64,000 nt of DNA from Salminus brasiliensis (GCF_030463535.1 NC_132878.1:98083540-98147539), one strand, 5' to 3'; shown: positions 34,928-46,335, counted from the first letter of the stretch. Notes: a model not told the origin generated them from the sequence alone. A program made the numbers and translations.

Positions 34928-35254
34928 TCAGTCAGAAACTCTATAGACTTTGCCCTCAGAGACCCTAAAGGGGCTTATCAGCTCTCTCCCCATGATTCCG
35001 TCCCAAAACAGGTACGGCTGGGTCCACTGAAACCGGTTCTGCTTTTGAGCTCTGATTAGTGGTGGCCGATTAGTAGGCTTATGCACAACTGCAAGCCTCT
35101 GGAGGATCCTACACCTTGAGGTTCGTGGGGCTCCAGAGGCACCAGCTTCAAAGCTTCGTTTGCTTTGTAATGGCATTTTAGCAGCTGCTCTCATAATCCA
35201 GTGAATTAGAATCTGAAAAAGACCAAAACCACGAATAAGAGGAAAAGAGTTCAC
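34928..35254 (-). CDS. Unidentified duplicated open frame, right copy
   Basis: A 108-codon frame starting MNSFPLIRGFGLFQILIHWI and ending SPFRVSEGKVYRVSD. The left copy shares the N-terminal part but is shortened. No domain recognised. Confidence 0.22.
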   Translation of the reverse strand: MNSFPLIRGFGLFQILIHWIMRAAAKMPLQSKRSFEAGASGAPRTSRCRILQRLAVVHKPTNRPPLIRAQKQNRFQWTQPYLFWDGIMGRELISPFRVSEGKVYRVSD

Positions 35255-35936
35255 GTGAGTCCTGATCTATTTTAAAAAGAAGAAGAAACAACAAACAACA
35301 AACAACAAACATGTGTCTGATCCTCGCCGCTTCTACTGAGTGTTTTAATCAGAGCTGGATTATTTCCTCTGCCTGAGACTCAAACCAGCATCGAATCCTA
35401 CAAATATGTGTCCCATTGATTTCTTCAGAGCAGGTTCGGGAGACGCGGATCTGCTTCTAAATCGTTCTCTGTTGTACCGGACCTGCAGAATTAGGAATCC
35501 GGACGGTTCTGATTTAGTGCGCGACGCCAAGGTCGCTTTGATCAACTAACCCTTTTTATCTTCATCACTTTGATGTAGAATCTACTACACCTTTCCATCC
35601 CGTTTTTAACCTCCAAAGATGTCTCGACTGGACTAAAATATTCTCTCAGGAGTGAGTAAAAAGTCAAAGAATAAATATGTATAACATTGATTCTTTTCTT
35701 TTAAAGATGCTAAATACCATATTAATAATACAAAACATGCTATATATGTTTAATCAGTGCAGTTAAACACATCTTTGTTTACATGATAAATATGGATATG
35801 GAATAATACAATGTTTTTTATCCACAACAAGAAATCACTAAACTCCTCAGTGTGGAAATAACGAGTCAACATCTCAAAGGGATTTTTGGAAACAGAAGAA
35901 GATTCTTCACCCGTCAGATCATCTCGCAGCTGGTCA

Positions 35937-36167
35937 TCATTTTTTCAGGATTCTCATTACAAATCCATCCGGCTGGTCAGTAACTCCAAACTCCAGATGG
36001 ATGGTTTTGTGAAGGAGGGTCTTGCATCCGTCCAGAACTCTGAACCACTTTTGTTTGAACACATCTAGGAAACGCACCGGCGCACCTTCCACACAGGTGA
36101 GTTGGCTTTGTAATGGATGGTCAGTTGTCCAGCCTTCACACTGTTGCTTATTCCACTCTCTGATCAT
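35937..36167 (-). CDS. Unidentified conserved open frame, right copy
   Basis: A 76-codon frame of the same length as 2,352-2,582, differing at a few residues. No known domain. Confidence 0.3.
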   Translation of the reverse strand: MIREWNKQQCEGWTTDHPLQSQLTCVEGAPVRFLDVFKQKWFRVLDGCKTLLHKTIHLEFGVTDQPDGFVMRILKK

Positions 36168-36304
36168 ATCATTAAGAGCTCGTGCGCAGATCGTTTCCTA
36201 AAGCTTTGATATTTCTGTTATTTTATCATTTCTTGGTTCCCTGTTTCATCTCCAGACATGTTTCAGAAACTTTCTCTTTTTCTTCTTCTTGTCGACCAAT
36301 CTCC

Positions 36305-36721
36305 TCATCCTTGATCATCATCATCTTCATCATCATCATCAACCTCCGACTCTTTAACATCCACAGTTTCTACGTTCTCAGATCTGTCGCTCAGCCTGGT
36401 TTCATCATCATCGCTCCTGGAGGATGTCAGGTTTCTCATATTTACGTTTATCACATCGTCCTCTGAACTTTCCTCGTCTGTAAGGGGAGAACCGACCCGA
36501 CTTTCAGTGCCGTTTTGCTTCTCGCTTAGTGAAGGTGAGGACAACCTCCCCCGTTTGTTGTTTTTAAATTCATCGTCGTCCTGGTTGTTGTGACTGGTCA
36601 GCAGTGCTCTGACCCAGATACGTCGCAGTTGATGCAGGTGCACTTGTCGCTCGCTGGTGACAGAGAAAGAAAAGTGTTGAAAGGATGGGACGTGATTACT
36701 GTGATTTGAATGGTCAAACAT
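36305..36721 (-). CDS. Unidentified acidic open frame, right copy
   Basis: A 138-codon frame. A basic/His-rich start (RQVHLHQLRRIWVRALLTSH) leads into the Ser/Asp/Glu-rich part and an Asp run. In the left copy the upstream part is closed by a stop, so either that copy is decayed or the real exon starts at the acceptor before DEESSEDD. A competing frame here, conserved in both copies, reads SDKCTCI(D/N)CDV and could instead be a short Cys-rich exon. Confidence 0.33.
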   Translation of the reverse strand: MFDHSNHSNHVPSFQHFSFSVTSERQVHLHQLRRIWVRALLTSHNNQDDDEFKNNKRGRLSSPSLSEKQNGTESRVGSPLTDEESSEDDVINVNMRNLTSSRSDDDETRLSDRSENVETVDVKESEVDDDDEDDDDQG

Positions 36722-36825
36722 AAGTCATCTCTTACAGATGCACTATGGAAGCTGATGAAGGGAAAAACTGCTCTTGTTCAGTAAAATGACCAGAGACCAT
36801 TTTCCTCAAAGTCTTCGATCTGGCG

Positions 36826-37170
36826 TCATTTGAACAATCTACCAGAAAAGCGGGAAACAGAGTCGCTCAGTCTTCTTTTCTCCAGCTTGATGTTTTGTTT
36901 CACATCATCCCTTTTATCATGTTCATCCCCCCGAAAGTTTTCCCCTTGAAACGACATTTTCAGACACGATTTCCTCTCTGATAACGAACAATCAGTATTC
37001 CGAAGAAACGTTGCAGGACTTGCAGTATCTTCAGCTGTAGGCGTGAGATCCTCTACGACCATTTGCTCCCGCAGCTTTTTAGGCCTCAGGGAAACGGGCA
37101 CATTGTGTAAAGGCAGGTTTTTCTGAACGTGTTCTTCGTTTCCTTGGTGAAAGTAGTCCGATCCATTCAA
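36826..37170 (-). CDS. Unidentified conserved open frame, right copy
   Basis: A 114-codon frame starting MNGSDYFHQGNEEHVQKN and ending SRFSGRLFK. Charged throughout, without a recognisable fold. Partner 3,356-3,586 is truncated. Confidence 0.3.
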   Translation of the reverse strand: MNGSDYFHQGNEEHVQKNLPLHNVPVSLRPKKLREQMVVEDLTPTAEDTASPATFLRNTDCSLSERKSCLKMSFQGENFRGDEHDKRDDVKQNIKLEKRRLSDSVSRFSGRLFK

Positions 37171-37308
37171 GATCCTCCTTGGGAAGTTGTCTGGAATCCA
37201 TACTGAGTTTCCTCACAGTGTGTGTGGGTTTGGATGCCGCTGTTTCGCTGGTGATGTGTGGAAGAGCTTACGATTATGTTCTTATCACGTTTTACAGAAA
37301 GAGAACTG

Positions 37309-37312
<4 letters not shown>

Positions 37313-37365
<53 letters not shown>

Positions 37366-37449
37366 TACTTTCCTCAAACCCAAACAGCAAACCATACAAA
37401 ACCATACATGACCATACATTCCCTCTGACTAAGGGTCTTTAGTGCAGCT

Positions 37450-37490
<41 letters not shown>

Positions 37491-37527
37491 ACACACACAC
37501 TCTCACACACACATACACACACACACA
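37313..37527. repeat. CA microsatellites
   Basis: Two CA tracts matching those at 3,728-3,897, with different lengths. Confidence 0.9.
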
Positions 37528-37630
37528 CAGGAAAACTGTGGGAAAATTAATGTGTGACAGAGAGCAACAGCGGGTTTATGGAAATCTAGACTGTATTATG
37601 TTTCTTGTAAACTTCAAAGCATAAAAATGT

Positions 37631-37778
37631 ATGATCTTGTTTTTTTGGATACACTGTGGGTCTTCAGTACAGCTGTCGTGTAGGAAATACCTAGCATGAA
37701 AAAAAAACTAAAGTAGGATAAGAATCCACAGTATGTTGCTTGGGGAACTCCTTCAGACTGAATCTAGTCTCAGAAGGT

Positions 37779-37842
<64 letters not shown>

Positions 37843-37914
37843 CTGTATATTCCTTACCAAATGTTTCATTTGTTGATGTGAGATTAATAAAGAATTATCT
37901 TACATTTCACACAC
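37631..37914. repeat. Unit 3-specific insertion with (TA)n tract
   Basis: About 285 bases present here and missing between 3,999 and 4,000 in unit 1. A pure TA run occupies 37,781-37,837. The flanks are continuous in unit 1. Confidence 0.75.
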
Positions 37915-38990
37915 TCCTACATCATCCTATAATTCCCACGTGACGTCACATTCCCACGTCTTTTTGGCAAGTGGAACTTCTTACTACTGATAGTACTCTG
38001 ATACTCTGGTGCAGTCAGAACAACCTGGAGCTGAACACACTCAAGACTGTAGAGATGTCCTGGTAAAGTCTATGTACACTGTGTTTACTATTGGACTGCT
38101 GTTCTCTGTATGTTGTGTATGGTCTGTAAATTATATGTAGAGTAGCTGTATACTGTTAACACTAGAGAGACACTAACAGCCGGAAACCAGTTTCTTGTGT
38201 GTGAACATACTTGTCCACAGTGTGGTAGAAGTGTAGCGCCTCCTAGTGCTTTGTTAAAGTGGTGCAGTGATTAATCCAGGGTTCCCACAGACCCTTTAAA
38301 AGTCTTACAGGTGATCAAATAAATGTTAAAAGATCTACATTCTACTTTTCCTTTTATTTGATGCAGTACTGCTACTACTACTACTAATAATATATAGGGT
38401 TAGAGAACCTATTAATCTCACCACAATCTACACTGAGACATTTTTAGAGCACAGCACAATGATTCCAGCAGCAGAAATGATGTTAAAATGGAATATTAAT
38501 CTCTCATACAGAAATATTTCACTTCATTATAATGTTTTTCTCTTTTAAAATAAAGAATGACATCTCTAAAAGCAGAAAGTCAGGCTGTGCTTAATGGGTA
38601 CATGGGTAGTCTTTAAACTCGCCCCTTTTCCAAATAAGCTCACACTGATTAAAATTAGTTGTTTATTAAGAATACAAACATATTTAGAAATTATTCAAAG
38701 TTTTATTTGAAGGTAAAGAGACAATAAGAAGCAGCAAAACCACTAAAATGGAGAAACTGAGTCACTAAAATAAAGGATTTCATTCTTTTTAATATATTTT
38801 TCACATAAATGATCCAGGTTCTACATCAAACTGTACATTTCTTTAATATAAACAAACAATATTGATAAGATCTATAAAATGATACTTTTTGTTGTTGATG
38901 TCAGACTGATTTCTCACTGTTCTTTAGAGAACTGAACCCTTTAGACAATGAGGAAGACAATCTCACACACACACACACACACACACAGAG
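37915..38990. other. Downstream flank of unit 3, no gene seen
   Basis: Aligns with 4,000-5,188 (shared CATTCCCACGTCTTTTTGGC and TAC triplet run). No coding frame. Confidence 0.65.
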
Positions 38991-39556
38991 TTATTCTATC
39001 TTACACAGACTCACTGAGGAGTCATAATAATAAACCCCAAACCCTGCATAGAGGGGTTGAGTGAATGTGGTGTTGAGTGTGTGTAAGTGTGTGAGTGTGT
39101 GTAAGTGTGTGAGTGTGTGCGTATCAGAGGAGACGCTGTAGAAGGACAGAGTGCCGGCCGGACAGTCCACATACACTCCTACTCTCCTACAGCTGGAGGG
39201 AGGAGGAGGGAGAGCAGTTCTGTTATTATTGTGATAAACAGAGAAACCTTCATCAAAGCAGATCAGACTCCAGGACTCTTCATTCTCTCCAAACCAGCAG
39301 TCTGATCTCACTCCTTTCCTGCTGATGGTTTTATAAGTCAGAGCTACAGCAGCTCCTACTCTGCTCCACTCAGCCTCCCAGTAACAGCGTCCAGTCAGAC
39401 TCTCTCTACTCATCACCTGATGACACCTATCAAACCTCTCTGGATGATCAGGATACGACTGCAGCTCCTCTCTCACACACACCACCTTTCTGTTCCCCTC
39501 ACTCAGAGAGAGACGTGTGTGTGCTGTGTTTGGGTCCAGTGTGAGATCACAGCCGT
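38991..39556 (-). CDS. B30.2 (PRY-SPRY) terminal exon, unit 3
   Basis: A complete PRY-SPRY exon ending KIE-stop with LDPNTAH, GRCYWEAEW, CWFGENEESW and VDCPAGTLSFYSV. It has an intact end (TFTQPLYAGFGVYYYDSSVS). Its GT-coded stretch (THLHTLTHLHTLN) is two repeats long against one in unit 1. The exon joins the linker exon by a split Tyr codon. Confidence 0.9.
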
Positions 39557-39598
39557 CTGAACACAAGAAGAGACATTAGAGGAGGAACACTGCACTGA

Positions 39599-39599
<1 letters not shown>

Positions 39600-39641
<42 letters not shown>

Positions 39642-39695
39642 CTTACATTTCTTTAGTCCAGGTTTGATTCTGATCTTCCCTCCATGTTCCACCCT

Positions 39696-39745
<50 letters not shown>
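39600..39745. repeat. GT and CA tracts flanking the unit 3 linker exon
   Basis: GT at 39,600-39,639 and CA at 39,698-39,743, followed by TC. Same layout as in units 1 and 2. Confidence 0.85.
39647..39693 (-). CDS. 47-nt linker exon, unit 3
   Basis: It encodes VEHGGKIRIKPGLKK plus split codons; acceptor GTTTAG, donor GTAAGT. Same length and phase as the other two units. Confidence 0.85.
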
Positions 39746-39746
<1 letters not shown>

Positions 39747-40316
39747 TCAGGACAGTTTCTCTCTCTCTCTCTCTCTCTCAGTTCAGTTTAATTGGCTTCA
39801 TTGAATAAATTGTAAATAACAGTTGTTGTGAGGAACAGAATGAAAACTACTATTACTGCTAAATAATAAGGATAAGGAATAATAATCAATAATAACAGAA
39901 TAACAGATAATAGAATTATAGAATTATAGATATATACACAGAGAGTTCATAAAGGAATGGGATTAATATATGTACAGTGGTGAGGGACTCTCCTCTCTCA
40001 GGGTGTGGCAGCTGTGTTCATATTTAGCTGATAACTGAACACACTGTGGAGCTTCTCCTAAACACACTCAGCAGATCTTCCTCTCTCAGAGAGGGGATGA
40101 TGTTTTCAGGATGTACTTGAGGTGCTCTGGGTCAGTGTTACTGAGGGGAAGCTTCTCCTGGGCTGTAGGAGAGCCGTCCTGACCCTTCTAAGTCTGGAGA
40201 ACTTCAACCCAGGGTTCATAGCCATGGTGAAGGTTGTGTATATTGCCACTGAAAGTGTGCTTAAAGTGAACAGTGGTTCCTGTGCTCCTTTTACAGCTCC
40301 TAGAGGAATCAGACAG

Positions 40317-40613
40317 ATGGAGAGAAAACGCAACAGAAGCACAGAGAAACTGCAAGAAACAAAGAAACTCGCTCTCCAAGCAAACGCTGCCAAATGTGCC
40401 CAAATTACAGACATGTTTGCCACAGCAGGGCCCTCATCAGCTCCCGTGGCTGAGGACAGTGGTGGTGGCGGCGATGGTGGTTCTGGCAGTGGCATTCACA
40501 GTGGACAGGAACATGCAGTAGAACCTGCGGTAAGCTGGACTGCTTTCAGAACACTTGGGCTATGTAATGAGGAGCTAAAGCAGATTTACTCCTTGGTGAA
40601 TCTGATCAAATGA
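40317..40613 (+). mobile_element. Possible hAT-like transposase N-terminal fragment
   Basis: The frame MERKRNRSTEKLQETKKLAL then QANAAKCAQITDMFATAGPS resembles the start of hAT-type or other transposon-derived proteins (KKxxLQADAAKCxxIxDMF). It continues into Gly/Ser-rich sequence and stops. It lies in the unit 3 intron between LRR and linker exons. No catalytic part is present. Class uncertain. Confidence 0.35.
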
Positions 40614-41516
40614 TAAAAAGTAATAAAATCATTTTGGCTGATGTTCTGTGGCCGAGTTAGTTTGTATCGTAAACGCAGGTGAAATGAGCGAATAACGTCC
40701 TCACCACTAGCGGCTATTTATAAGACACTGTGTAGAAGACACAGACTGGATGAGGAAAGAAGCCTAGGTCAGTACTGTTATGTCTTCCATCCTGAACTAA
40801 ATAGTCTTAGCAGCGTACATCAGCCACAAGAACCGTGTGGAGCGGTCAGCTGACTGTGCCGCTGTTCAGATCCTCTCTAGACTGGTAAAGTCCAGGGTTT
40901 TGATGAATTTGAATTATTATAAGTGTGTGTCTGATCTGGAGACTTTTAAAGGTGTGTGGTGCCGTGGTGAGGCGGTGTGCTCAGTGTTGGATGGTGAGCT
41001 CTGTTTTACACCTGAATTTTCTTTTTTATTTATTTATTCATTTTAGTATTTGTTTAATCTTAATGCAGCTCTCTCTCTCTCTCTTTCTCTCTCATTAGGA
41101 CTGACAGGTTTTCATATGGTTTTAAGTCTATATAATCCTCAATAATATTGATCAGTTCAACATATTTCTAATCCAGCTCTACTCACAGACCCCCTAGCAG
41201 AATGTAAATAGACTGAATGTGTTTACTTGTGTAAATCTGCCTCCAAAGTGCATGCCTCTTTATTCTGCACGCATTCAATCAGATCAGTGTGTAGAATCCA
41301 TCAGTGCTTTCTGTAAGCTACCATGTTTTTATTGCTGTAGAAAAGATGTAGAGGGTTTCATTCTTATTGGATGCACTGTGTTTTTTTCAGAAAGTGTGAG
41401 AATTAGAGCTTATTCAGAGAGCAGTTTGTGTTCATTGTGATCATAGAAACAATAAAACACACACACACACACACACTCACACACACACACACACACCACT
41501 GAACAGCTGTTGATAC

Positions 41517-41690
41517 CTGAGTGTGGTGAGTGTGCAGTGTGGATCCTCCAGTCTGGCAGACAGCAGCTTCACTCCTGACTCTCCTGGGTGGTTGTAGGTC
41601 AGATCCAGTTCTTTCAGGTGGGAGGGGTTTGAACTCAGAGCTGTAGCCAGAGAAGAACAGCCTTTCTCTGTGACCATACAACCAGACACT
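41517..41690 (-). CDS. LRR exon (last LRR), unit 3
   Basis: A 174-nt exon encoding [30 protein letters not shown] and [11 protein letters not shown]; acceptor CTGCAG preceded by a long CT tract. Same as 7,363-7,536. Confidence 0.9.
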
Positions 41691-41691
41691 C

Positions 41692-41731
<40 letters not shown>

Positions 41732-41743
41732 AATGAACAGTGT

Positions 41744-41788
<45 letters not shown>

Positions 41789-41801
41789 GTAAATGAACAG
41801 T

Positions 41802-41840
<39 letters not shown>
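41691..41840. repeat. Expanded GA/CT tract at an exon acceptor
   Basis: About 150 bases of GA repeats in three blocks separated by GGTAAATGAACAGTG. On the coding strand it is an unusually long pyrimidine tract before the LRR exon; it is about 50 bases in units 1 and 2. Confidence 0.85.
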
Positions 41841-41842
<2 letters not shown>

Positions 41843-41911
41843 GTATGAAATAGACAAACCAAGAATCTCCTTAAAAATATTCAATATAAAGACTAATTAT
41901 AATGACACTGA

Positions 41912-41913
<2 letters not shown>

Positions 41914-41944
<31 letters not shown>

Positions 41945-42215
41945 GATTATTACACCGTTTAAGTACAATTGCTGGTGATTATCTGGCTGATAATTACAAC
42001 ATTATTATTATTATTATTATTATTATTGTTATTATTATTATTATTATTACACAGTTTAAATACAGTTGCTGGTGATTATCTGGCTGATAATTACTACATT
42101 ATTATTATTATTATTATTATTATTGTTATTATTATTATTAGTAGTAGTAGTAGTATTACACAGTTTAAATACAGTTGCTGGTGATTATCTGGCTGATAAT
42201 TACTACATTATTAAT
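41914..42215. repeat. ATT microsatellite embedded in a ~100-base tandem repeat
   Basis: Three copies of a segment containing GCTGGTGATTATCTGGCTGA start near 41,951, 42,048 and 42,156, separated by ATT/GTT/AGT triplet runs. Present only in unit 3. Confidence 0.85.
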
Positions 42216-42365
42216 CAGTAAAAACAGTAAATTCAGTTTTCAGTCTATTTGCCTCTAGAAGCACATGCAGAAATACACTCCTGCAGCTGATTCATATAAA
42301 TTGTTGCTAAAACACAAACATCACTGTTTGACTCGTCACTTCTGGTAGAAAACCATCCTGTGCTA

Positions 42366-42735
42366 TTTTACATTCACTATATGGACAAAAGTATTGGGAC
42401 ACCTGCTCATTCACTGTCTCTTCTGAAATCAAGGGTATTAAAATAGTTTATCCTGCTTTTGTTGGAGTAACTGTCTCTACTGTACAGGAAGGCTTTCTAC
42501 TAGATTGTGGAGCATTGCTGTGAGGATTTGATTGCACTCAGTGAGGTCATGTTGTATGATCACCACCCCACCTTATCCTCAACTCCCCAAACTATACCAC
42601 AATTTTTGAGGACACTTGGCATTAGGCATGGTGCCAAGGTTTTATGTTGATCTGCTTCAGAGAGTCTATTGGTAATACTTCTCTTCAGGAACTAGACAGG
42701 CTGTGTGCATTTGCACATCTGTGTCAGCAATTTGA
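42366..42735. mobile_element. Non-autonomous DNA transposon (MITE-like) fragment
   Basis: Starts with TATATGGACAAAAGTATTGG, a string I recall as the terminus of a common fish interspersed repeat, and continues with GGAGTAACTGTCTCTACTGT. No coding capacity. The opposite terminus is not clear. It lies in the unit 3 LRR intron and is absent from unit 1. Confidence 0.6.
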
Positions 42736-42770
42736 ATGAAAAACTTTCATTCTGCTTTTTATATTTTTCT

Positions 42771-43375
42771 CATGCCAGGTCAGGTGTGGCAGTGAGAGCA
42801 TAGGGAAACACTTGCAGGGTTGGACGATGCAAGACGTTAATGAACAACACAAGGAATCAAAGAAACGCGAACAGCCTAATCGGAGGTACAGCAATCTAAG
42901 GGTCATCACAGTCTGGGCAACGTAAGACCCCTGGGACTGGGAGGGCTCTGAACGGTATAACAGGGAATACATGAACTGAGCAAACATGAACTAAGGGGCA
43001 GCGACAGGGGTACAATAAAAGACAATACTCATAAACAGAAACTACAAAGCAAAGCTTCAGATCAAAACAAAACCGAACTATGAACCAGAAAACTACGAAG
43101 CAAAGCTTTGGATAAACAGAGAACGCAAGAAACAGTGACAACCAAACAGGACCTAAGTGACAAGACAAACATAAACAACAGTGATCAGACCAAATATGAA
43201 ATATCAAGATCAAGAAGTACTTCCCCTTGAGCAGACCATAGAATGCTGTGATACAGAGGTTGCAAGAGAGCTAATTCACGGCAACAAGAGACTGAAACAC
43301 CTCAGGTTTAAAAAGCCCCAGTCCCAGGTGTCTGTTGTCGGCTTAACGAGGGAAGCCGTCCGCAACGTGCATTAG
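42771..43375 (-). mobile_element. LTR, same family as 15,320-15,816, inverted
   Basis: Its reverse complement shares GTGAATTAGCTCT, ATGGTCTGCTCAAGGG, GCAAGTGTTTCC-like and GGTCAAGTGTGGCAGTG-like strings, in the same order, with the element at 15,320. No internal retroelement genes lie next to it, so it is a solo LTR or fragment. Specific to unit 3. Confidence 0.6.
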
Positions 43376-43675
43376 AGATCAATGAAGATGGCTGCACAGT
43401 GTCTCTTTCTATTGATGTCAGTATAGAGATCATTTAGAATGAGTGTAGTGACTGAGATTGTGCTGGGCTTTTCTCTAAAGTCAGATTGGTAGTCTGACAG
43501 GACTTTAATTTACACAGAGAAACGTCTGGAGCTGATCTTTCACTAAAGAGTCTAAAATGTTGACTAAGCATTGTAGTTTTGATATTGGTCAAAAATGATC
43601 ATGATCTGAAGCTCCGCCTCCTTTGTGGAGGGGAATTCCATGTGCTGTTTTCCAGACACTGGAAATTCGGCTTGA

Positions 43676-44735
43676 TTAAATAAAGAGATTAAAAATGTAA
43701 GTAATGTGATCTAAAATGATCGGGGACCCAAACTTCTGAAAAAAGGGTCCAACCTGTGCTTTTATTAGTGCTGATAGCGCTGACGGCTTTAGCTGATGTA
43801 TGAGGAGAGAAAGAGTGATTGTAAAGAGACCATAGCTTACAGCAGGGGGTGTATCCAACATACTGGGTGGTCTTACACATTAGCATTGTTAAATAAATGT
43901 CCAGCAGCTGCTTGGAAGAGCTCTCTCTGACCAGTGATCTGATGATCATTTAGTAAGATGGGGTGGAGTAGCTCTGATCTGTTGTGTATTTGAAAGAGTC
44001 TGAAGCTGAGTTTGTAAACAGGTGCAGGTAGTAATCTGATTTAGCCTTTCTGATGTGGGAGGTACATTTATTCCTTAACTGCCTGAAAAAAAGCCACTGG
44101 TCTGTAGTCCCATTTCTTCTGGTGAGGGCCCATGCTCTTTTCCTTGCATTCAGTAAGGAGGATATTTCAGTGGTCATCCAGGGTTTAGACCTGATCTCGT
44201 ATTCTAACATTTTTATAGGGGGCATGCTTGTTCACCACTGCAAGAACTGTTTTACTAAAATGGTCTAAAGTCAACATCTGGGATTTAGTAGAGTAGTGAA
44301 TGCCACTGAGCACCAGGTCATTTAAAAAGCCTTGATCATTAAAATGTTTAAAATTTCTTCTAACCACCATCCGAGAGCCTGACATGTTTATGCTGGTGTT
44401 CCTAATGTATCTGATAGGACAGTGGTCACTAATACCGGGGTTAAATAAACATGTAGACGTAATTCTGTCAGATCTGTTGGATAACATTAGATCTATTAAG
44501 GCTGAATTGGTGGGATCACACAAGTTTGGTCATGTTGGTTCTGGTTCCAGCTGATTAAGAGAGAGGTTACCACACACTTCCTTCAGATGATCGGATGCAT
44601 TGGTTAACCAGTTCAGATTAAAATCACCTACAATCAACATTTCTGAGTCAATGTATGGAAATAAAAGCTCAGCTAAATCATCTACAGCATGAAAAGAAGC
44701 AGAAGCAGGTCTGTAGACACCAGCTCCCACAAAGC
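43676..44735 (-). mobile_element. LINE fragment: endonuclease C-terminus to start of RT
   Basis: In order on the minus strand: MGAGVYRPASASFHAVDDLA and MLIVGDFNLNWL (AP-endonuclease core), CLFNPGISDHCPI (SDH motif region), the linker (SKPWMTTEISSLLNARKRAW), then LKPSALSALIKAQVGPFFQK and DHITYIFNLFI (start of RT). A few frameshifts. It resembles L2/CR1/Rex-type fish LINEs. It inserted just downstream of the LRR exon 44,852-45,025 and is absent from unit 1. Confidence 0.8.
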
Positions 44736-44851
44736 TGTTACAAACCTGTGAGTTTTTACTTGGATATTAGGTTTAAAAATCATCTTAGTAAAGCTCTGAA
44801 TCTCACATCTTCACATTTATCATTTCAGAATGAACTGACAGAAACACTGAC

Positions 44852-45025
44852 CTGAGAATCTGCAGTTTACAGTGTGAACTCTTCAGTCCAGCAGAGAGCA
44901 GCTCCACTCCTGAATCCTGCAGGTCATTGTTACTGAGGTCCAGCTCTTTCAGGGAGGAGTTTTCCAGCTTTAAAACTGATCCCAGAGCTTCACATGTCTT
45001 TACTCCAAGATTACATAAAGCCAGT
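44852..45025 (-). CDS. LRR exon, unit 3 (middle)
   Basis: A 174-nt exon encoding [37 protein letters not shown] and KLQILR. Acceptor TTTCAG, donor GTCAGT. Its 3' intron keeps only about 70 bases before the LINE begins. Confidence 0.88.
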
Positions 45026-45289
45026 CTGAAAAATGAAGAATAAACAGATTTTATTTGAGAATACACTTAAAGAGAAAGTGATACATTTCTGACAGTAAAA
45101 ATAAAGAGTGTCTAACAGTAAATAATGTGTTAGCCTAAAGCTAATGTAGGACAGTACTGGATCACATGCATCAAACATTTCAGGTCGTTAAACTAAACGA
45201 ACTCCCCGATCCATCAGAGGGCACTGGATCCTAGCTCGTCAATAAAACTGTAATAAAAAGGGAAAACTTAACTTAGACCCCCTTCTTTG

Positions 45290-45430
45290 GAGGGCAGAAG
45301 AGTGCCCATTCCAGAGCACCCTAATTGGTGGGTGATTGTCTCTGTATCCTCTACATGTTACTGATGTATGTTCGTGCCTCAAACCCACGAGTTAATAGAG
45401 TTTAGCATTTAACAGTTCTAGCTGAAGAGG
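45290..45430. repeat. Fragment of dispersed repeat (tail shared with 34,740)
   Basis: The segment around GAGTTAATAGAGTTTAGCAT matches the end of the repeat at 34,735-34,790. Too short to classify. Confidence 0.35.
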
Positions 45431-45705
45431 AAGTAAAATAACTGAGTAATTGAGATCCCAAGGTCCCAGTTACACCCAAAGAGCAATAAAATGAATAATA
45501 ATAATAAAATAAAATCTAGAATATAAGAATGGTAGATATAATTAGGAAAGTGAGAAAGCAAACACATTTGAAAAAGTAGCAGCAGTCTGATCACACTGTG
45601 AAAGGAATGTAGCAGCATGAATGAATAAGTAGTGGAAACATAATAAAGTGTCTAGTGTGGGTAAAGTGTCTCAGTGTCCTCAAAGTGTCAGTGCAGTGTG
45701 TTTGG

Positions 45706-46010
45706 CTAGGAGGAGTTTAGGAGTCTTACAGCTTCTGGAATGAAGCTGTTTCTCAGTCTGTTCATTTTACACCTAATGCTCTGCAGCCTCCTGTCTGAGG
45801 GGGGCAGGAATGTCCCTGGTTTTTCTGAGCATATGCAGCTTTGGTCCTCCTAACACCTGCAGTCAGCTCTCCTCTAGCCCTCCTCAGTTCATGTGTGTTG
45901 CTGGACCTGAAGGCAGCATCCTTCTTTCAGTAAAGAACGCACCTCTGCATTCAGCCAGGGTTTCTGGTTCATGTAGAAGGTCACAGTCTTTGTGGTGGTG
46001 ACATTTACAT
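45706..46010 (-). mobile_element. LINE remnant: linker piece and ORF2 C-terminus
   Basis: The minus strand encodes TKTVTFYMNQKPWLNAEVRS (the post-endonuclease linker of fish LINEs) at about 46,000-45,895. It then jumps to DRRLQSIRCKMNRLRNSFIP and EAVRLLNSS-stop, the usual end of the RT protein, at 45,795-45,706. The whole RT core is deleted between them. Confidence 0.75.
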
Positions 46011-46075
46011 TTACATTTAAGGCATTTAGCAGACGCTCTTCTCCAGCGCGAATTACAAAAGAGCTTCACTATTTC
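46008..46075. repeat. Short interspersed repeat tail
   Basis: Contains ACATTTACATTTAAGGCATT followed by TAGCAGACGCTCTT, a motif I recall as widespread in otophysan fish genomes. Family name not assigned. Confidence 0.45.
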
Positions 46076-46335
46076 CTCAAGAATAACCTCAGCTAGTTTA
46101 AATACGTCAGCGAGACATGCTGAGATGAGGGTAGAAACCTGTGTGTCAGACGGTGGGAAAAGAAAAGGAACAGAGAGACAGAAAGGTCAAGGCCTGAGTT
46201 AAAGTTCCAGTTAGCTTAAAGAACGGAGCTCCAGAAGAAGAAGAAGAGAAAAAGCCTCAGCTAAAACAATTATTTATTATTATTATTTATTATACAGTAC
46301 TATTATTTACAACTATTATTTATCTATTTATAGTC

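Larger units (their letters stand above)
34807..37630. repeat. Segmental duplication block, right copy
   Basis: Partner of 1,174-3,999. Minus-strand frames conserved with the left copy are at 34,928-35,254, 35,937-36,167, 36,305-36,721 and 36,826-37,170; three of the four are longer here, so this copy is less decayed. A unique stretch near 35,440-35,550 replaces a segment of the left copy. No family recognised. Confidence 0.85.

Noticed and set aside
42896..43213. Minus-strand Cys/Phe/Leu-rich frame of 105 codons
   Set aside because: Falls inside the inverted LTR; the composition reflects that sequence, not a protein.
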